From an uncultured Ilumatobacter sp. (GTDB lineage Bacteria; Actinomycetota; Acidimicrobiia; Acidimicrobiales; Ilumatobacteraceae): DNA of 64,000 nucleotides. The translations under genes were made by a program, and so were the position numbers. Shown one piece after another: positions 29,273 to 39,050 of the stretch. Location of the stretch: assembly GCA_937919625.1 (NCBI GenBank), contig CALFRK010000026.1, forward strand, positions 1 to 64,000, in the 5' to 3' direction. The notes beneath the pieces were generated by a model that was not told the DNA's origin, did no database searches, and saw only the letters and a list, made by a program, of their open reading frames with translations. The number at the start of each line of letters is the position of its first letter. The first letter of the stretch is position 1.

Positions 29273-30460
29273 ATGGCCGAACCCGCAGACGACTTCGGCG
29301 CACACCTACGCAAGCACTGGAAACTCAATCCTGATATTGCCTACCTCAACCACGGCACCGTCGGCGCTCCCCCGCGTCGAGTGCTCGAGTTCCAGCGAGC
29401 GTTGAGCGATCAGATCGAGGACAACCCGGCGCGCTTCCTGCTGCGAGGGCTAGACGACATATCCGGCACCGGCAAACCGTCGCGGATGCGCGATGCCTTG
29501 TCACACGTCGCCGGGTTCGTCGATTGCTCACCGGACGACCTGGCGTTCGTCGACAACATCACGGCCGGGGTCAACACCGTGTTGCGATCGTTTCCCTTCC
29601 GACCCGGCGACGAGATCGCCGTGACGACGCTCGGCTACGGCGGCATCACAAATGCTGCGACATTTGCCGCTCGCGCCTCGGGGTCGAATCTCAACACGAT
29701 CGAACTGCCGCGACCCGGAGCGGAGCCGTACGAGTTCGTCGAAGCCCTCGACCGAGGGCTGACACCGGCCACCCGGATCGTCGTCATCGACCACCTGGCT
29801 GCAACAACATCACTCGTGATGCCGGTCGCCGACATGGTTGCGGCATGCCACGCCAAAGGTGTGCTGGTGCTCGTCGATGGTGCACATGTACCCGGCAACA
29901 TCCCGCTCGACATCGTGGCGCTCGGCGCCGATTGGTACACCGCCAATCTTCACAAATGGGCGTGGGCGCCGCGCAGCTGTGGCGTGCTCTGGACCTCGCC
30001 GGCACAGCAGCCGCACCTCCGGCCGCTGGTCACGAGCTGGGGATTCGACAACGGACTGGCCGCCGAGTTTGATCACCCCGGCACACGTGATCCGTCGCCT
30101 TTCCTTAGCGCACCGTTCGCGATCGACCTGATGAGGGAGTTCGGTCTAGACGCGATCTACACCTACAACCACGAGCTCGCCTGGTGGGCCGGCCAGTTCC
30201 TCGCCGAGCAGTGGGGCACAACGTTCGCCGCCCCGAAACCGATGGTTGGCTCAATGGTGACCGTGCCGCTGCCAACGCACCTCGGCACAACCGTTGCCGA
30301 TGCCGAGCGGGTGCGCGCCTGGCTCGAGCAAGCCGGCATCGAGGCTCCCGCACTCATCAGGCCAGATGGGCTCGACGTTCGGGTATCGGCCCAGATTTAT
30401 TGTGATCGGACAGACATCGAACGGCTCGGCCACGCCATCGACGACTTCCCCACGGCCTAA
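29273..30460 (+). CDS. class V aminotransferase-fold PLP enzyme (CefD/isopenicillin-N-epimerase-like)
   Basis: A 395-residue PLP enzyme. YLNHGTVGAPPRRVLEFQ at the start, FVDNITAGVNTVLRSF and the aspartate segment VDGAHVPGNIPLD are typical of the isopenicillin N epimerase-like branch. The PLP lysine is in NLHKWAWAPR. Members act as epimerases, desulfurases or lyases, so the reaction is open. It is followed after only 10 bp by a glycerate kinase gene, suggesting one operon; one possible theme is breakdown of a serine-like amino acid to glycerate, but nothing proves this. Confidence 0.88.
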   Translation: MAEPADDFGAHLRKHWKLNPDIAYLNHGTVGAPPRRVLEFQRALSDQIEDNPARFLLRGLDDISGTGKPSRMRDALSHVAGFVDCSPDDLAFVDNITAGVNTVLRSFPFRPGDEIAVTTLGYGGITNAATFAARASGSNLNTIELPRPGAEPYEFVEALDRGLTPATRIVVIDHLAATTSLVMPVADMVAACHAKGVLVLVDGAHVPGNIPLDIVALGADWYTANLHKWAWAPRSCGVLWTSPAQQPHLRPLVTSWGFDNGLAAEFDHPGTRDPSPFLSAPFAIDLMREFGLDAIYTYNHELAWWAGQFLAEQWGTTFAAPKPMVGSMVTVPLPTHLGTTVADAERVRAWLEQAGIEAPALIRPDGLDVRVSAQIYCDRTDIERLGHAIDDFPTA

Positions 30461-30469
30461 CGTCATCGC

Positions 30470-31462
30470 ATGCGAGTCGTTGCAGCGGTCGACAAGTTCA
30501 GAGGTACGGCGTCGGCAGCCGAAGTCGCCGCGGCGATCGGTCACGCCTGCTGGGAACGGCACCACGACTGTGTCGAGATCCCCCTCGCCGATGGGGGGGA
30601 AGGTTTACTCGAAGTGCTCGGCGGAGCCAACCGTGTCAACACCGTAACCGGGCCACTCGGAGCCTCCGTCGAAGCGCCATGGCGGCTGCACCGCGGAACC
30701 GCGATCATCGAGATGGCACTCGCCAGCGGTTTGTTGTTGGCCGGCGGCGCCGAGCGCAACGACCCTATGGGGGCCACCACCACCGGCACAGGCGAACTGA
30801 TCGACGCCGCCCTTACTGCGGGGGCCAAGCGGATCATCGTCGGGTTGGGCGGATCGGCAACGACCGACGGCGGACTCGGTGCGCTGAAGGCGATCCGAGC
30901 ACCCGCACGTCTGAAGGGCGTCGATCTGCTTGTGGCCTGCGATGTCACGACCAAGTTCACCGATGCCGCCAGCGTATTCGGACCTCAAAAGGGGGCGACA
31001 CCGACCCAGATCAAGATGCTGACCCGGCGACTCGAACAACTGGCGCAGCGCTACAAGGCCGAGTTCGAGTTCGATGTCACCCAGGTCGAGGGGTCTGGCG
31101 CCGCAGGCGGTATCGCCGGCATGCTGGCCGCCCTCGGAGGCAGGCTGATCGGCGGGTTTGAACTGGTGGCCGACGAGCTCGACGTATACGACCAGGTCGC
31201 CGGCGCCGACCTGGTGATCACCGGCGAAGGCCATCTCGATGCGCAGAGTTTCAACGGCAAAGTCGTTGGTGGGCTCGCCGAACTCGGTGCCGAGTACGGC
31301 GTGGTGGTAGCAGCAATCGTCGGAATCGCAGACGACGACGTGCGCGATCGAATCCCGACCTGGGCGATCGCCGACCGATTCGGCGAACAGCGTGCCCTAC
31401 GCGAACCGCTGTGGTGCGTCGAGCAGATCGCCGGCGAGCTGCTCGACGAGTACGAGACCTGA
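30470..31462 (+). CDS. glycerate kinase (GlxK/GarK type)
   Basis: A 330-residue kinase that would make 2-phosphoglycerate from D-glycerate and ATP. The family opening MRVVAAVDKFRGTASAAEVA, the motif PLADGGEGLLEVL, GLGGSATTDGGLGALKAI and the C-terminal VITGEGHLDAQSFNGK are all present. It is about 40-50 residues shorter than E. coli GarK (381), with the loss in loops of the middle region, where the linker after GVDLLVACDV is compact. Follows the PLP enzyme gene at 10 bp. Confidence 0.92.
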   Translation: MRVVAAVDKFRGTASAAEVAAAIGHACWERHHDCVEIPLADGGEGLLEVLGGANRVNTVTGPLGASVEAPWRLHRGTAIIEMALASGLLLAGGAERNDPMGATTTGTGELIDAALTAGAKRIIVGLGGSATTDGGLGALKAIRAPARLKGVDLLVACDVTTKFTDAASVFGPQKGATPTQIKMLTRRLEQLAQRYKAEFEFDVTQVEGSGAAGGIAGMLAALGGRLIGGFELVADELDVYDQVAGADLVITGEGHLDAQSFNGKVVGGLAELGAEYGVVVAAIVGIADDDVRDRIPTWAIADRFGEQRALREPLWCVEQIAGELLDEYET

Positions 31463-31485
31463 ACCTGGACCGACTCCGGCGCGCT

Positions 31486-32184
31486 TCAGCCCGTGGTGTC
31501 GGCGACGATCGGTGGGTTGGTCACCGCAACCTCTGGCGCGGCGGTCGCCGGCGCCAACTCGGCAAGCGTCTTACCGGCCTTGTCGTTGCCAAGCATCAAC
31601 AACACCCCGGCGCCGTTGAGCGTGCCGTCGCGCGTTGGCGGAGTCTCGGGCATCGGAGCGATCGTGGCCACACCGCCGAGCACCGTAGCGAGCGAATTGG
31701 CGACGGTCTCAGCAGCCGGCGCGGTCGAGTCGAAGTAGACGACCGACACATCGAGATCGCCTATCGTGGCGCTCGAGTTGACCGGATCGACCATCGTGAA
31801 ACCACCACCCGTTTCGAGCGCTCTACTCATTGCACTCGCTGAGCCGCCAACAGCGTTGGCGTTGGCGACAATCACTGAGGCGCCAGTCTTGATCAGCGCC
31901 GGAACCGTGGTGGTGGCCGGAAGCGTGGCGATCGACTCGTCGGTGGTCGAGTCGGGAGCGTCGTCGCCAACACCGGCCTGGTCTGCCGACGCAGACGAAG
32001 CGTTGCCGTCGAAGTCGAGCGATTGTTCACCTCCGTCGCTGATCGACCGCAGGATCAAAAAGCCAGTGACAACAGCAACCACCGCAAGCACGATGGCCAG
32101 CGCACCACTGACCGGAGCACGGCCGTCACTGACGCGGGTCGTGCGGCGAGGCACTTGGCCAGAGCCATCGTGTCCGTCAGTCAT
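31486..32184 (-). CDS. membrane-anchored LytR_C-domain protein
   Basis: A 232-residue protein starting at ATG 32184. One transmembrane helix (LAIVLAVVAVVTGFLIL) near residues 30-46 is followed by a Ser/Thr/Asp-rich linker and a LytR C-terminal-type domain (VIVANANAVGGSASAMSRAL, VVYFDSTAPAAETVANSLA). This domain is found alone or after LytR-CpsA-Psr enzymes, facing the cell wall. The start overlaps the stop of the DUF3263 gene by ATGA. A paralogous lipoprotein lies at 33187-33849. Confidence 0.83.
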   Translation of the reverse strand: MTDGHDGSGQVPRRTTRVSDGRAPVSGALAIVLAVVAVVTGFLILRSISDGGEQSLDFDGNASSASADQAGVGDDAPDSTTDESIATLPATTTVPALIKTGASVIVANANAVGGSASAMSRALETGGGFTMVDPVNSSATIGDLDVSVVYFDSTAPAAETVANSLATVLGGVATIAPMPETPPTRDGTLNGAGVLLMLGNDKAGKTLAELAPATAAPEVAVTNPPIVADTTG

Positions 32185-32447
32185 GCGTGTGCGCCTCCCT
32201 GAGCCTCGGTGCCTGTGTCGAGCCGCTCTCGGCGACGGCGCACACGTTGGCGCTGCAGCCGGCGTACGACCAAAGGGTCGTGCGCGAGTGCCGAGGGTTG
32301 TTCGAGTAGGTCGTTCAGCTCCGCATAATACTCGTCGACGGAGCATTGAAACCGCGACCGGACAAGCGTTTCCTTCGGTTCGTCGAACGTCCAGAACGTT
32401 CGCTCGAACTCCAACATTGCCTGCTGCCGCTCGGTGATCACCTGCAC
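32181..32447 (-). CDS. DUF3263 protein
   Basis: A short protein of about 88 residues from a GTG at 32447, with GTG 32441 as an alternative. ITERQQAMLEFERTFWTF, YYAELNDLLEQPSALAHDPLVVRRLQRQR and an Arg-rich tail fit the DUF3263 family of Actinobacteria, which looks like a small DNA-binding helix-turn-helix protein related to sigma-factor region 4-like folds. In other Actinobacteria DUF3263 genes are typically next to LytR_C genes; the same is seen here by an ATGA overlap. Confidence 0.8.
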   Translation of the reverse strand: MQVITERQQAMLEFERTFWTFDEPKETLVRSRFQCSVDEYYAELNDLLEQPSALAHDPLVVRRLQRQRVRRRRERLDTGTEAQGGAHA

Positions 32448-32523
32448 AGCCTGGCGCTCCGGCGGGGTGTTTACAAGCACCCCCCCTCGAACTTGTGATC
32501 TGTGAGCCCCTAACTTGGGCTTC

Positions 32524-33177
32524 ATGACGATCAACAGCGAGCCCCACGACGCGCCAAAGCGGCCCTACTTGATCGGCGTGGCGGGCGGCAGCAACTCGGG
32601 AAAGACCACGATCGCAACCCGTATGTCCGAGTTGATGGCCGCTGAGAATCTCTCGTTGATCAAGCTTGATTCGTACTACGTAGAACGCTCGACCGAGCCG
32701 CTGGAGGCCCGCGCCGCTGCCAACTACGACCACCCCGATGCGTTCGACTGGGACCTCATGAACGACCACCTGGCGGCGCTCAGCGCCGGGGCGTCGGTGC
32801 AGATTCCGATCTACGACTATGCCGTCCACGATCGTTCTGACCGATTTGAGACGGTGCACGCTGCCAAGGTGATCGTGGTCGAGGGGATTTTGGTGTTGTG
32901 GGAGCCGCGGCTGCGTGAACGGTTCGACCTGAAAATATTCGTTGACACCCCGCCTGACCTGCGAATCATCCGTCGGCTGCGCCGCGATGTTGCCGAGCGC
33001 GGTCGAACACCCGAGAGCATCCTCAATCAGTACCTCGAAACGGTGCGACCCAGCCACGAACTATTCATCGAACCAAGCAAGCGCTACGCAGACGTGATCG
33101 TGCCCGAAGGCGGCCTCAACCGACCGGCGCTCGAGGTGCTGCTGGCGAGGGTGAGAGAAGTTGTCAACGAAAGCTGA
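32524..33177 (+). CDS. udk: uridine kinase family protein
   Basis: A 217-residue P-loop kinase. The Walker A motif GGSNSGKTTIA is at residues 20-30, followed by LIKLDSYYVERS, the nucleoside-binding NYDHPDAFDWDLM, YDYAVHDRSDR and VVEGILVLWEPRLRERFDLKIFVDTPPDLRIIRRLRRD. These match uridine/cytidine kinase, which salvages uridine to UMP. The gene is flanked by two minus-strand LytR_C genes. The ATG 32524 is used as start. Confidence 0.9.
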   Translation: MTINSEPHDAPKRPYLIGVAGGSNSGKTTIATRMSELMAAENLSLIKLDSYYVERSTEPLEARAAANYDHPDAFDWDLMNDHLAALSAGASVQIPIYDYAVHDRSDRFETVHAAKVIVVEGILVLWEPRLRERFDLKIFVDTPPDLRIIRRLRRDVAERGRTPESILNQYLETVRPSHELFIEPSKRYADVIVPEGGLNRPALEVLLARVREVVNES

Positions 33178-33186
33178 CGCTGACCC

Positions 33187-33849
33187 TCAGCCTGTGGGCG
33201 CCGACGTCTCGGTCGGCGTCGCCTCCGCTACGGCGGCTTCGAGGCCCTGCAGTTCGGCGAGTGTTTTGTCGGCGACGTCATTGCCCATCGCCACCACGAT
33301 CGTCGCATCGCCAACTTCCCCGGTCTCGACCGGGGCGGGTGTTCCCATCTCGAGTACCTGGATCGGTCCGCCGCCAAGGGCGACACGAACGGAGTTGGCG
33401 ACCGCTTCCGCAACGGAATTGGTCGAGTCGAAATACACCTTCGTCGTTTCGAGCTGGCCCTCGCTGCTGTTGGCTGCAGCGCCCGTGCTGAAACCGGCGA
33501 TCGCCAACGCATCAGTCATTCGGCCGGCGGACCCATTGACCCCGCTGGCATTGGCAACGATCAACTTGGCGCCCGCCGTGACGAGCGGAACCGAGGTGGC
33601 GACGGTGGTCGGCGCCACCGTTGTCTGAGGTAGTGCAGCTGTGGTCGTGGGCGCCACCGTGACGGCAATCTCGGCGGTGGTCGACGGGGCAGATTCGTCG
33701 TCACCGCCGCCGCATGACGCGAGCACGAAGGCAGCCACCGAGAGCGCCGCCAACGACACCAAACCGCGTCGTCGGCGTCGATCCGAGCTGCCTATGAACG
33801 TTGCGGTGGGCTCGAACGATGTGCGTGTCACACAACAGACGCTAGTCAA
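33187..33849 (-). CDS. LytR_C-domain lipoprotein
   Basis: A 220-residue lipoprotein paralogous to the protein at 31486-32184. A signal peptide with lipobox LASC places the lipid Cys near residue 46, then comes a Thr-rich linker (TTAEIAVTVAPTTTAALPQ) and the LytR_C-like part (LIVANASGVNGSAGRMTDAL, KVYFDSTNSVAEAVANSVRVAL). The two proteins are plainly related in domain order, pattern and end, and lie on either side of udk. The start codon is uncertain; GTG 33831 is an alternative. Confidence 0.78.
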   Translation of the reverse strand: MTSVCCVTRTSFEPTATFIGSSDRRRRRGLVSLAALSVAAFVLASCGGGDDESAPSTTAEIAVTVAPTTTAALPQTTVAPTTVATSVPLVTAGAKLIVANASGVNGSAGRMTDALAIAGFSTGAAANSSEGQLETTKVYFDSTNSVAEAVANSVRVALGGGPIQVLEMGTPAPVETGEVGDATIVVAMGNDVADKTLAELQGLEAAVAEATPTETSAPTG

Positions 33850-33942
33850 TGCGTCAAGCCCGTGCCGAACACTTGTGTTCGACTCGAGTAGCGAGGGCCA
33901 ATGGCGGCTTCTCGATCAGCGCCACCGAAGAACCGCGCAGAG

Positions 33943-35439
33943 TCAGATTTCGGCGTCGACAGAGACCAACAGGTCGTTGATGTCGTCATCCGTGATGTGC
34001 TCGTGCTCGACGAACTCGGGTGTCAAGCGGCCGACCTCTTCGAAGCTGGCAATCGTCGGCATCGTCGGCAACACGCTGATGACCTGCTCGATGACCGCGT
34101 CGTCCCACTGGCTTCCCGAGTGCTCGCGAAGGATCGCGAACGCCATCTTGACGGGCATCGCTTTGCGGTACTGACGGTCATGCGTCATCGCGTCCAAGGC
34201 ATCGCAGACCGCGATAATTCGCGAGCCGAGCGGGATTTCTCTTCCCACCAGACCATCCGGATAGCCAGCCCCGTCGATCCGCTCGTGGTGCGAGCGTACA
34301 ATCGGCGCCGCCAAGGCGAGACCCGGCTCTGCTTTGAGCATCCGTTCACCATCGATCGAATGCAACTTGACGACCTCATACTCGTCGAGCGTCAGGCGAC
34401 CAGCCTTTTGGAGGATCACACTGGGCACCTCGACCTTGCCCACGTCGTGCAGCATGGCAGCGAGACCGAGCTGACGCAGCTCCCGAGCAGACATCCGGAA
34501 ACGCTCGCCGACCCGCATCGCCAACTCGCCCGTACGAATGACGTGGTCTCTGGTCATCCGATCCTTCACCTCGAGATCCGACACGAAGTTGTGAACGGTA
34601 GGGCTCAAGCCCAGTTCGAAGGCAGCCAGCGGGTCACGAGCGAGCAGCGGGGCGAGCACGTCCTGAGCGGAACGGGTCATCCGCTTTGAAATGGTCATGC
34701 CGGCACAGGCGCCCAGCACGCCGAGTACACCTGCGACGTGGAGCCACCAGAACCCAGGCGAGTACTGGTTGGTCGACATCGGGAGCAGAGCGGTGACGCT
34801 GAGCAGAGCGAGCGAGGCGGAGGCGATCAAGTTCGACTGCTGCCGCCCGAGCTCGTAGAAACGTAGCTGGCGCAACGAGAACGATCCGAGGGCAACCATC
34901 ATCGCCACCCCGAGCACGATCGTCAGCGAGTCGCTTGGGTCCGGAACAGAGATCAGGTTAGGGGCGAACACGAGCAGCGAGCCGAGCATGAACACGCCCA
35001 ACAGTGAAATCAGGGTCCAATCACGCCAGTGCCGGGCTGCCCAGCGGCCGAAGAGCGAACGCGGACGCAGCAGTGGCGCCGCCACCAAGACCGCTACGGG
35101 CAACGACAAGAAGGCGGCAGCACGGAAAGCCTCGGTGTTGTCGTACAGGACGTCGGGCGTGACGAGTGCGTGGACGAGAGGGAGCACAGACGCCGCCATC
35201 AACGCCGAACCGAGCAGACCGACCTCGGCCATCTCGCGGCGATCCGCGAGGGCGATCACGATCGTTGCACCAATCACACAGATGCCTGCCGCGACGGCCA
35301 CCAAACTGAACAAGAGATCCGGGTTTTCCCAGCTCTGGGTGCTTAATGGACCAAACATGGTGCCGAGCGTGACGGTGATCAGCAGCGTCGACATGACGAG
35401 CCATGCGGCTCGTATGGGAGAGACATGCGAGATGTTCAC
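33943..35439 (-). CDS. membrane HD-GYP domain protein
   Basis: A 498-residue protein with about eight N-terminal helices (residues 10-270) and a cytoplasmic HD-GYP domain. The motifs LHDVGKVEVPSVILQKAG, HSIDGERML, HHERIDGAGYPDGL and ACDALDAMTHDRQYR match active HD-GYP phosphodiesterases, which break down cyclic di-GMP or related dinucleotides. The membrane region resembles sensor or MASE-type domains. No GGDEF domain is in the window. It is divergent from the large nuclease-helicase gene. Confidence 0.92.
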   Translation of the reverse strand: MNISHVSPIRAAWLVMSTLLITVTLGTMFGPLSTQSWENPDLLFSLVAVAAGICVIGATIVIALADRREMAEVGLLGSALMAASVLPLVHALVTPDVLYDNTEAFRAAAFLSLPVAVLVAAPLLRPRSLFGRWAARHWRDWTLISLLGVFMLGSLLVFAPNLISVPDPSDSLTIVLGVAMMVALGSFSLRQLRFYELGRQQSNLIASASLALLSVTALLPMSTNQYSPGFWWLHVAGVLGVLGACAGMTISKRMTRSAQDVLAPLLARDPLAAFELGLSPTVHNFVSDLEVKDRMTRDHVIRTGELAMRVGERFRMSARELRQLGLAAMLHDVGKVEVPSVILQKAGRLTLDEYEVVKLHSIDGERMLKAEPGLALAAPIVRSHHERIDGAGYPDGLVGREIPLGSRIIAVCDALDAMTHDRQYRKAMPVKMAFAILREHSGSQWDDAVIEQVISVLPTMPTIASFEEVGRLTPEFVEHEHITDDDINDLLVSVDAEI

Positions 35440-35535
35440 GATGTTCCTATCGGACGATCACCGTGGCGTCTTGAACAGTTCCCCGATTCGTCTGGAAACG
35501 GTATTGATCGCAAACCGGGAACTCTCGACCATGAT

Positions 35536-38500
35536 GTGCGGGTGCCCGCACTCATCACTCCCTCAAAGATCACGGCATGGCTCGAGTGTGCCCACACCTT
35601 GACACTCCACCATCGAGCAGAAACCGGGCAACTGGTGGTCGCGCGGGGTGGACTCGGCGAGATGGCCGAGATGTTGATGGCCAAGGGCCAGGCGCACGAA
35701 GACGCCGTGCTCGGCCGGTACGAAACCGCCGGCAAGTCGATCTGGCGCGTGCCCGAACGAATCACGCCCGAAAACCCGAACCCCGTCGGTGCGGGCGGCC
35801 TCGCGGCAAACGATTTCGCCAACGGCTGGGAGCCGTTTTCGGCGTGGGTCGAGCGAGTGGGCAATCCCATGGCCGACGGTTGGGACATCGTCTATCAGCT
35901 GCCGATGATCGATGACGGAGTGCGCGGTGTCGCCGACTTCCTCGTGCGAGTTGACGCCTCGGTGGACCAACCGGCGCACTACGAGGCCGTCGACGCCAAG
36001 CTCGCCCGCCAGGCCGCCAAGCCGGGGCACGTGCTCCAGCTCTGCTTCTATGCCGATGCGCTCGAAGCCCTGACCGGGCAACGCGGCCAAAACATCCATC
36101 TCGCACTTGGATCCGGGGCGACCGAATCGATCCGGCTGGCGGAGGTTGCGCCGTACTGGCGTCGGATCAAGCGTCAGTTGGTTCGAGCGCTGGTGGCGGC
36201 TCCGAACGCCAGCACCGTTGCCGAGCCGTGCAACCACTGCGGCTTCTGCGAGTTCGCCAACAACTGTGATGCCGAATGGCGCCAAGCCGACTCGCTCGTG
36301 TTCGTGGCGGGCATTCGCCCCGCCGACACGGGAAAACTGGTCGAAGCGGGCATCGACTCGACGGCGACTCTGGCGGGCGTCGATCTCGACGTCTCGGCGA
36401 TCGACGTCACCCACCTCGATCGGCTGGTCGGCCAGGCCGCCCTGCAGGTAGGTACCCGTCTGCTCGGCGCCGATTCGACACCGCTGTTCGAGCTGCTCGA
36501 CCAAGCGGCCGAAACCGAACCTGCCGGATTTGCAGCTCTGCCTCAGCCGAATGATGGAGACGTTTTCCTCGACTTCGAGGGGCACCCATTCTGGAAGCCC
36601 GAGACCGATCTGTTCTTCCTGTTCGGTCTGATCGAACGTTCCGACCAGTCGATTGCCGGCAAAGCTGTAGACGATTGGACATTCGTGTCGTTCTGGGCCC
36701 ACGACAAGGCCGAAGAAGCAAAGGCGACGCAAGCATTGATCGAGCACCTGGCGATGCGGCGGCAGCAGTTTCCCGGCATGCACGTGTACCACTACAACCA
36801 CACTGAACGCTCGGCGCTCGAACGGCTGACGATCGAACACGGCGTCGCCGAGGTAGCACTCGAGAACATGATCGCCACCGGGTTGTACGTCGATCTGTAC
36901 GCCGTGGTGAAGGGTGCCGTCCGGATCGGCACCGAGTCATACGGACTCAAGCATGTCGAGCAGCTGACCGAGTACGAGCGTGGTCACGACATCGACCAAG
37001 GCGCCGGGGCGGTCGTCGAGTATGAGCGATGGATGTCGGAGCCCGATCTAGCGCAACGCGATCAGAACATGCTCGATCGCATCGCCGACTACAACGAGGA
37101 CGATGTGCGAGCCACGCGCGCCGTGCGCGACTGGTTGGTGGCGCACCGCCCTGTGAATGCCGCGTGGCGGGCACCCGTGCTCGAACTCACCGAACCAGAC
37201 CCCGAGCTAGATCAGAGAATCGAGAAACTGCACGGGTTCGATGTCGGCTCGCCCGAGCATCTGATGGGCGACCTGCTCGGCTACTGGCGGCGCGAGCGAC
37301 GCGCCGTTGCCGCCGACGCATATCGCCTGTCGATCGCCGACCGAAACGACCAGCTCACGTCGCCGAATACGATCACGGGGCTGTCGTTTCGGCTACTGGA
37401 GGACCAGATCAGCGAGAAGACCGGCCGACCATTGAAGTGGCCGGCGGCGGTATTCTCGTATCCAGAGCAGCCGATCGGGGACGACATCGAGCCCGGTACG
37501 GCGATGATCGAGGCGATCACCGAAGCGGAATGGGCCTTCTACAAGGTCGCCGGAATCGACCGCGAGGCGCGCCGACTCCGACTGCACTGGGACGACAAAC
37601 ACCAGGAGTCCGGTCGGTTTCCTCTCTCGGTCGTCGAGCACGAGACGTTCCAAGAAGGCGCCAAGCTCGATGCCCTGACGGTGCTCGCCGACCAGATGTT
37701 GGCAGGCGACGCCTCACGTGTCGGGCACACGATGTTGCGGCGAGACCCACCCCGATTCGTCGACGAGCAGGTGCGGCCGAGCAACGGGATCTTCACCGGC
37801 GACCTCGATGAGATCTGCAGTTGGGCGACACAACTCGACCGCAGCTGTGTGGCAATCCAGGGGCCACCGGGTACCGGTAAGACCTACACCGGCGCGCACA
37901 TCATCCGCGCCCTGGTGAATGCGGGCCAGCGGGTCGGTGTGACGGCGATGACCCATCTCGCCAACGACAACCTGATGGCCGCCGTGGTCGAGTGTTTCAA
38001 GAAGGCCGACCAGGTCGGCGACCTGCGCGCGGCGCGCAAGCACCACGTCGCCAATGTGCCTGGCGTCTCGTACCTCAACGACAACACCAAGATCGCCGAA
38101 GGCGACTTCAACGTGATCTCCGGCACGCCCTGGCTGCATGCCAGCCAGGCGATGCGTGATCACCCCGTCGATGTGTTGGTGATCGACGAGGCCGGCCAAC
38201 TTGGTCTGGCAGATGCTGTAGCCGCCTCGATCTCGGCGACCAGCGTGATCCTGCTCGGCGACCCACAACAGCTGCCCCAGGTGTCGCAAGCCAGCCATCC
38301 CAACGGCGCTGAGGCGAGCGCCATCGAGCACATGCTGGCCGGAGCCCGCACGATCCAACCCGACAAGGGCGTGTTTCTGGGCACCACGCGGCGCATGCAC
38401 TCAGACGTCAACGGCTTCATCTCCGACGTCATGTACGAGGGCCGCCTAGAGGTACACCCTTCGTGCGACATGCAGAGCACTCCAGCCGGCACGGGCCTGC

Positions 38501-38985
38501 GATGGTTGCGGGTCGTACACGACGGAAACGACACGAGTTCGCAGGTCGAGGCAGACCGGATCGCCGACCAATTGCGGTCGCTGATGGATAAGCCCTGGAC
38601 AAACCAGAAAGGCGAAACCGCACCGCTGCGGCCGGTCGACTTCATGGTCGTGGCGCCCTACAACGACCAGGTTCGATTGATCCGCAAGGTCCTCAGCTCG
38701 AACAAGCGCACGGCCAAGGTCGAGGTCGGAACAGTCGACCGCTTCCAGGGCCGCGAGGCAGCCGTCGTGTTGTTTTCAATGGCTACGTCGGCGGCTGAGT
38801 ACATGCCGCGCAACGCCGACTTCTTGTTCTCGAAGAACCGTCTCAACGTGGCGATCAGCCGCGCTCGTTGTCTGGCGTTCGTGGTGTGCACCGACAAGCT
38901 GCTGGCGACCCGCGCCAAAACGGTCGAGGAGATGAAGTTGATCGCCGCCTTGTGTTCATTCGTCGAGCGCGCCACCGTGGTCTGA
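35536..38985 (+). CDS. TM0106-family RecB-like nuclease with SF1 helicase domain
   Basis: A protein of about 1149 residues combining an N-terminal PD-(D/E)XK RecB-like nuclease with a cysteine cluster (CNHCGFCEFANNC) typical of Fe-S bound nucleases, a central RNase H-like region (DVFLDFEGHPFW) and a C-terminal UPF1/Dna2-like SF1 helicase: Walker A GPPGTGKTYT, Walker B VLVIDEAGQ, motif III LLGDPQQLPQ and VDRFQGREAAVVLFS. It probably processes nucleic-acid ends in repair. GTG 35536 (or 35542) is the likely start; no strong ribosome site is seen. Divergent from the HD-GYP gene. Confidence 0.88.
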   Translation: MRVPALITPSKITAWLECAHTLTLHHRAETGQLVVARGGLGEMAEMLMAKGQAHEDAVLGRYETAGKSIWRVPERITPENPNPVGAGGLAANDFANGWEPFSAWVERVGNPMADGWDIVYQLPMIDDGVRGVADFLVRVDASVDQPAHYEAVDAKLARQAAKPGHVLQLCFYADALEALTGQRGQNIHLALGSGATESIRLAEVAPYWRRIKRQLVRALVAAPNASTVAEPCNHCGFCEFANNCDAEWRQADSLVFVAGIRPADTGKLVEAGIDSTATLAGVDLDVSAIDVTHLDRLVGQAALQVGTRLLGADSTPLFELLDQAAETEPAGFAALPQPNDGDVFLDFEGHPFWKPETDLFFLFGLIERSDQSIAGKAVDDWTFVSFWAHDKAEEAKATQALIEHLAMRRQQFPGMHVYHYNHTERSALERLTIEHGVAEVALENMIATGLYVDLYAVVKGAVRIGTESYGLKHVEQLTEYERGHDIDQGAGAVVEYERWMSEPDLAQRDQNMLDRIADYNEDDVRATRAVRDWLVAHRPVNAAWRAPVLELTEPDPELDQRIEKLHGFDVGSPEHLMGDLLGYWRRERRAVAADAYRLSIADRNDQLTSPNTITGLSFRLLEDQISEKTGRPLKWPAAVFSYPEQPIGDDIEPGTAMIEAITEAEWAFYKVAGIDREARRLRLHWDDKHQESGRFPLSVVEHETFQEGAKLDALTVLADQMLAGDASRVGHTMLRRDPPRFVDEQVRPSNGIFTGDLDEICSWATQLDRSCVAIQGPPGTGKTYTGAHIIRALVNAGQRVGVTAMTHLANDNLMAAVVECFKKADQVGDLRAARKHHVANVPGVSYLNDNTKIAEGDFNVISGTPWLHASQAMRDHPVDVLVIDEAGQLGLADAVAASISATSVILLGDPQQLPQVSQASHPNGAEASAIEHMLAGARTIQPDKGVFLGTTRRMHSDVNGFISDVMYEGRLEVHPSCDMQSTPAGTGLRWLRVVHDGNDTSSQVEADRIADQLRSLMDKPWTNQKGETAPLRPVDFMVVAPYNDQVRLIRKVLSSNKRTAKVEVGTVDRFQGREAAVVLFSMATSAAEYMPRNADFLFSKNRLNVAISRARCLAFVVCTDKLLATRAKTVEEMKLIAALCSFVERATVV

Positions 38986-39050
38986 CGATCGTCCGCCACC
39001 CGACCACGTTCGCGCTCCACCGCCGTCGTGCCTCGCTCCGGGCTCGCTTG

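Noticed and set aside
35563-36840. 425-residue minus-strand frame opposite the TM0106 gene
   Set aside because: Composition and lack of motifs mark it as a shadow of the nuclease-helicase gene.
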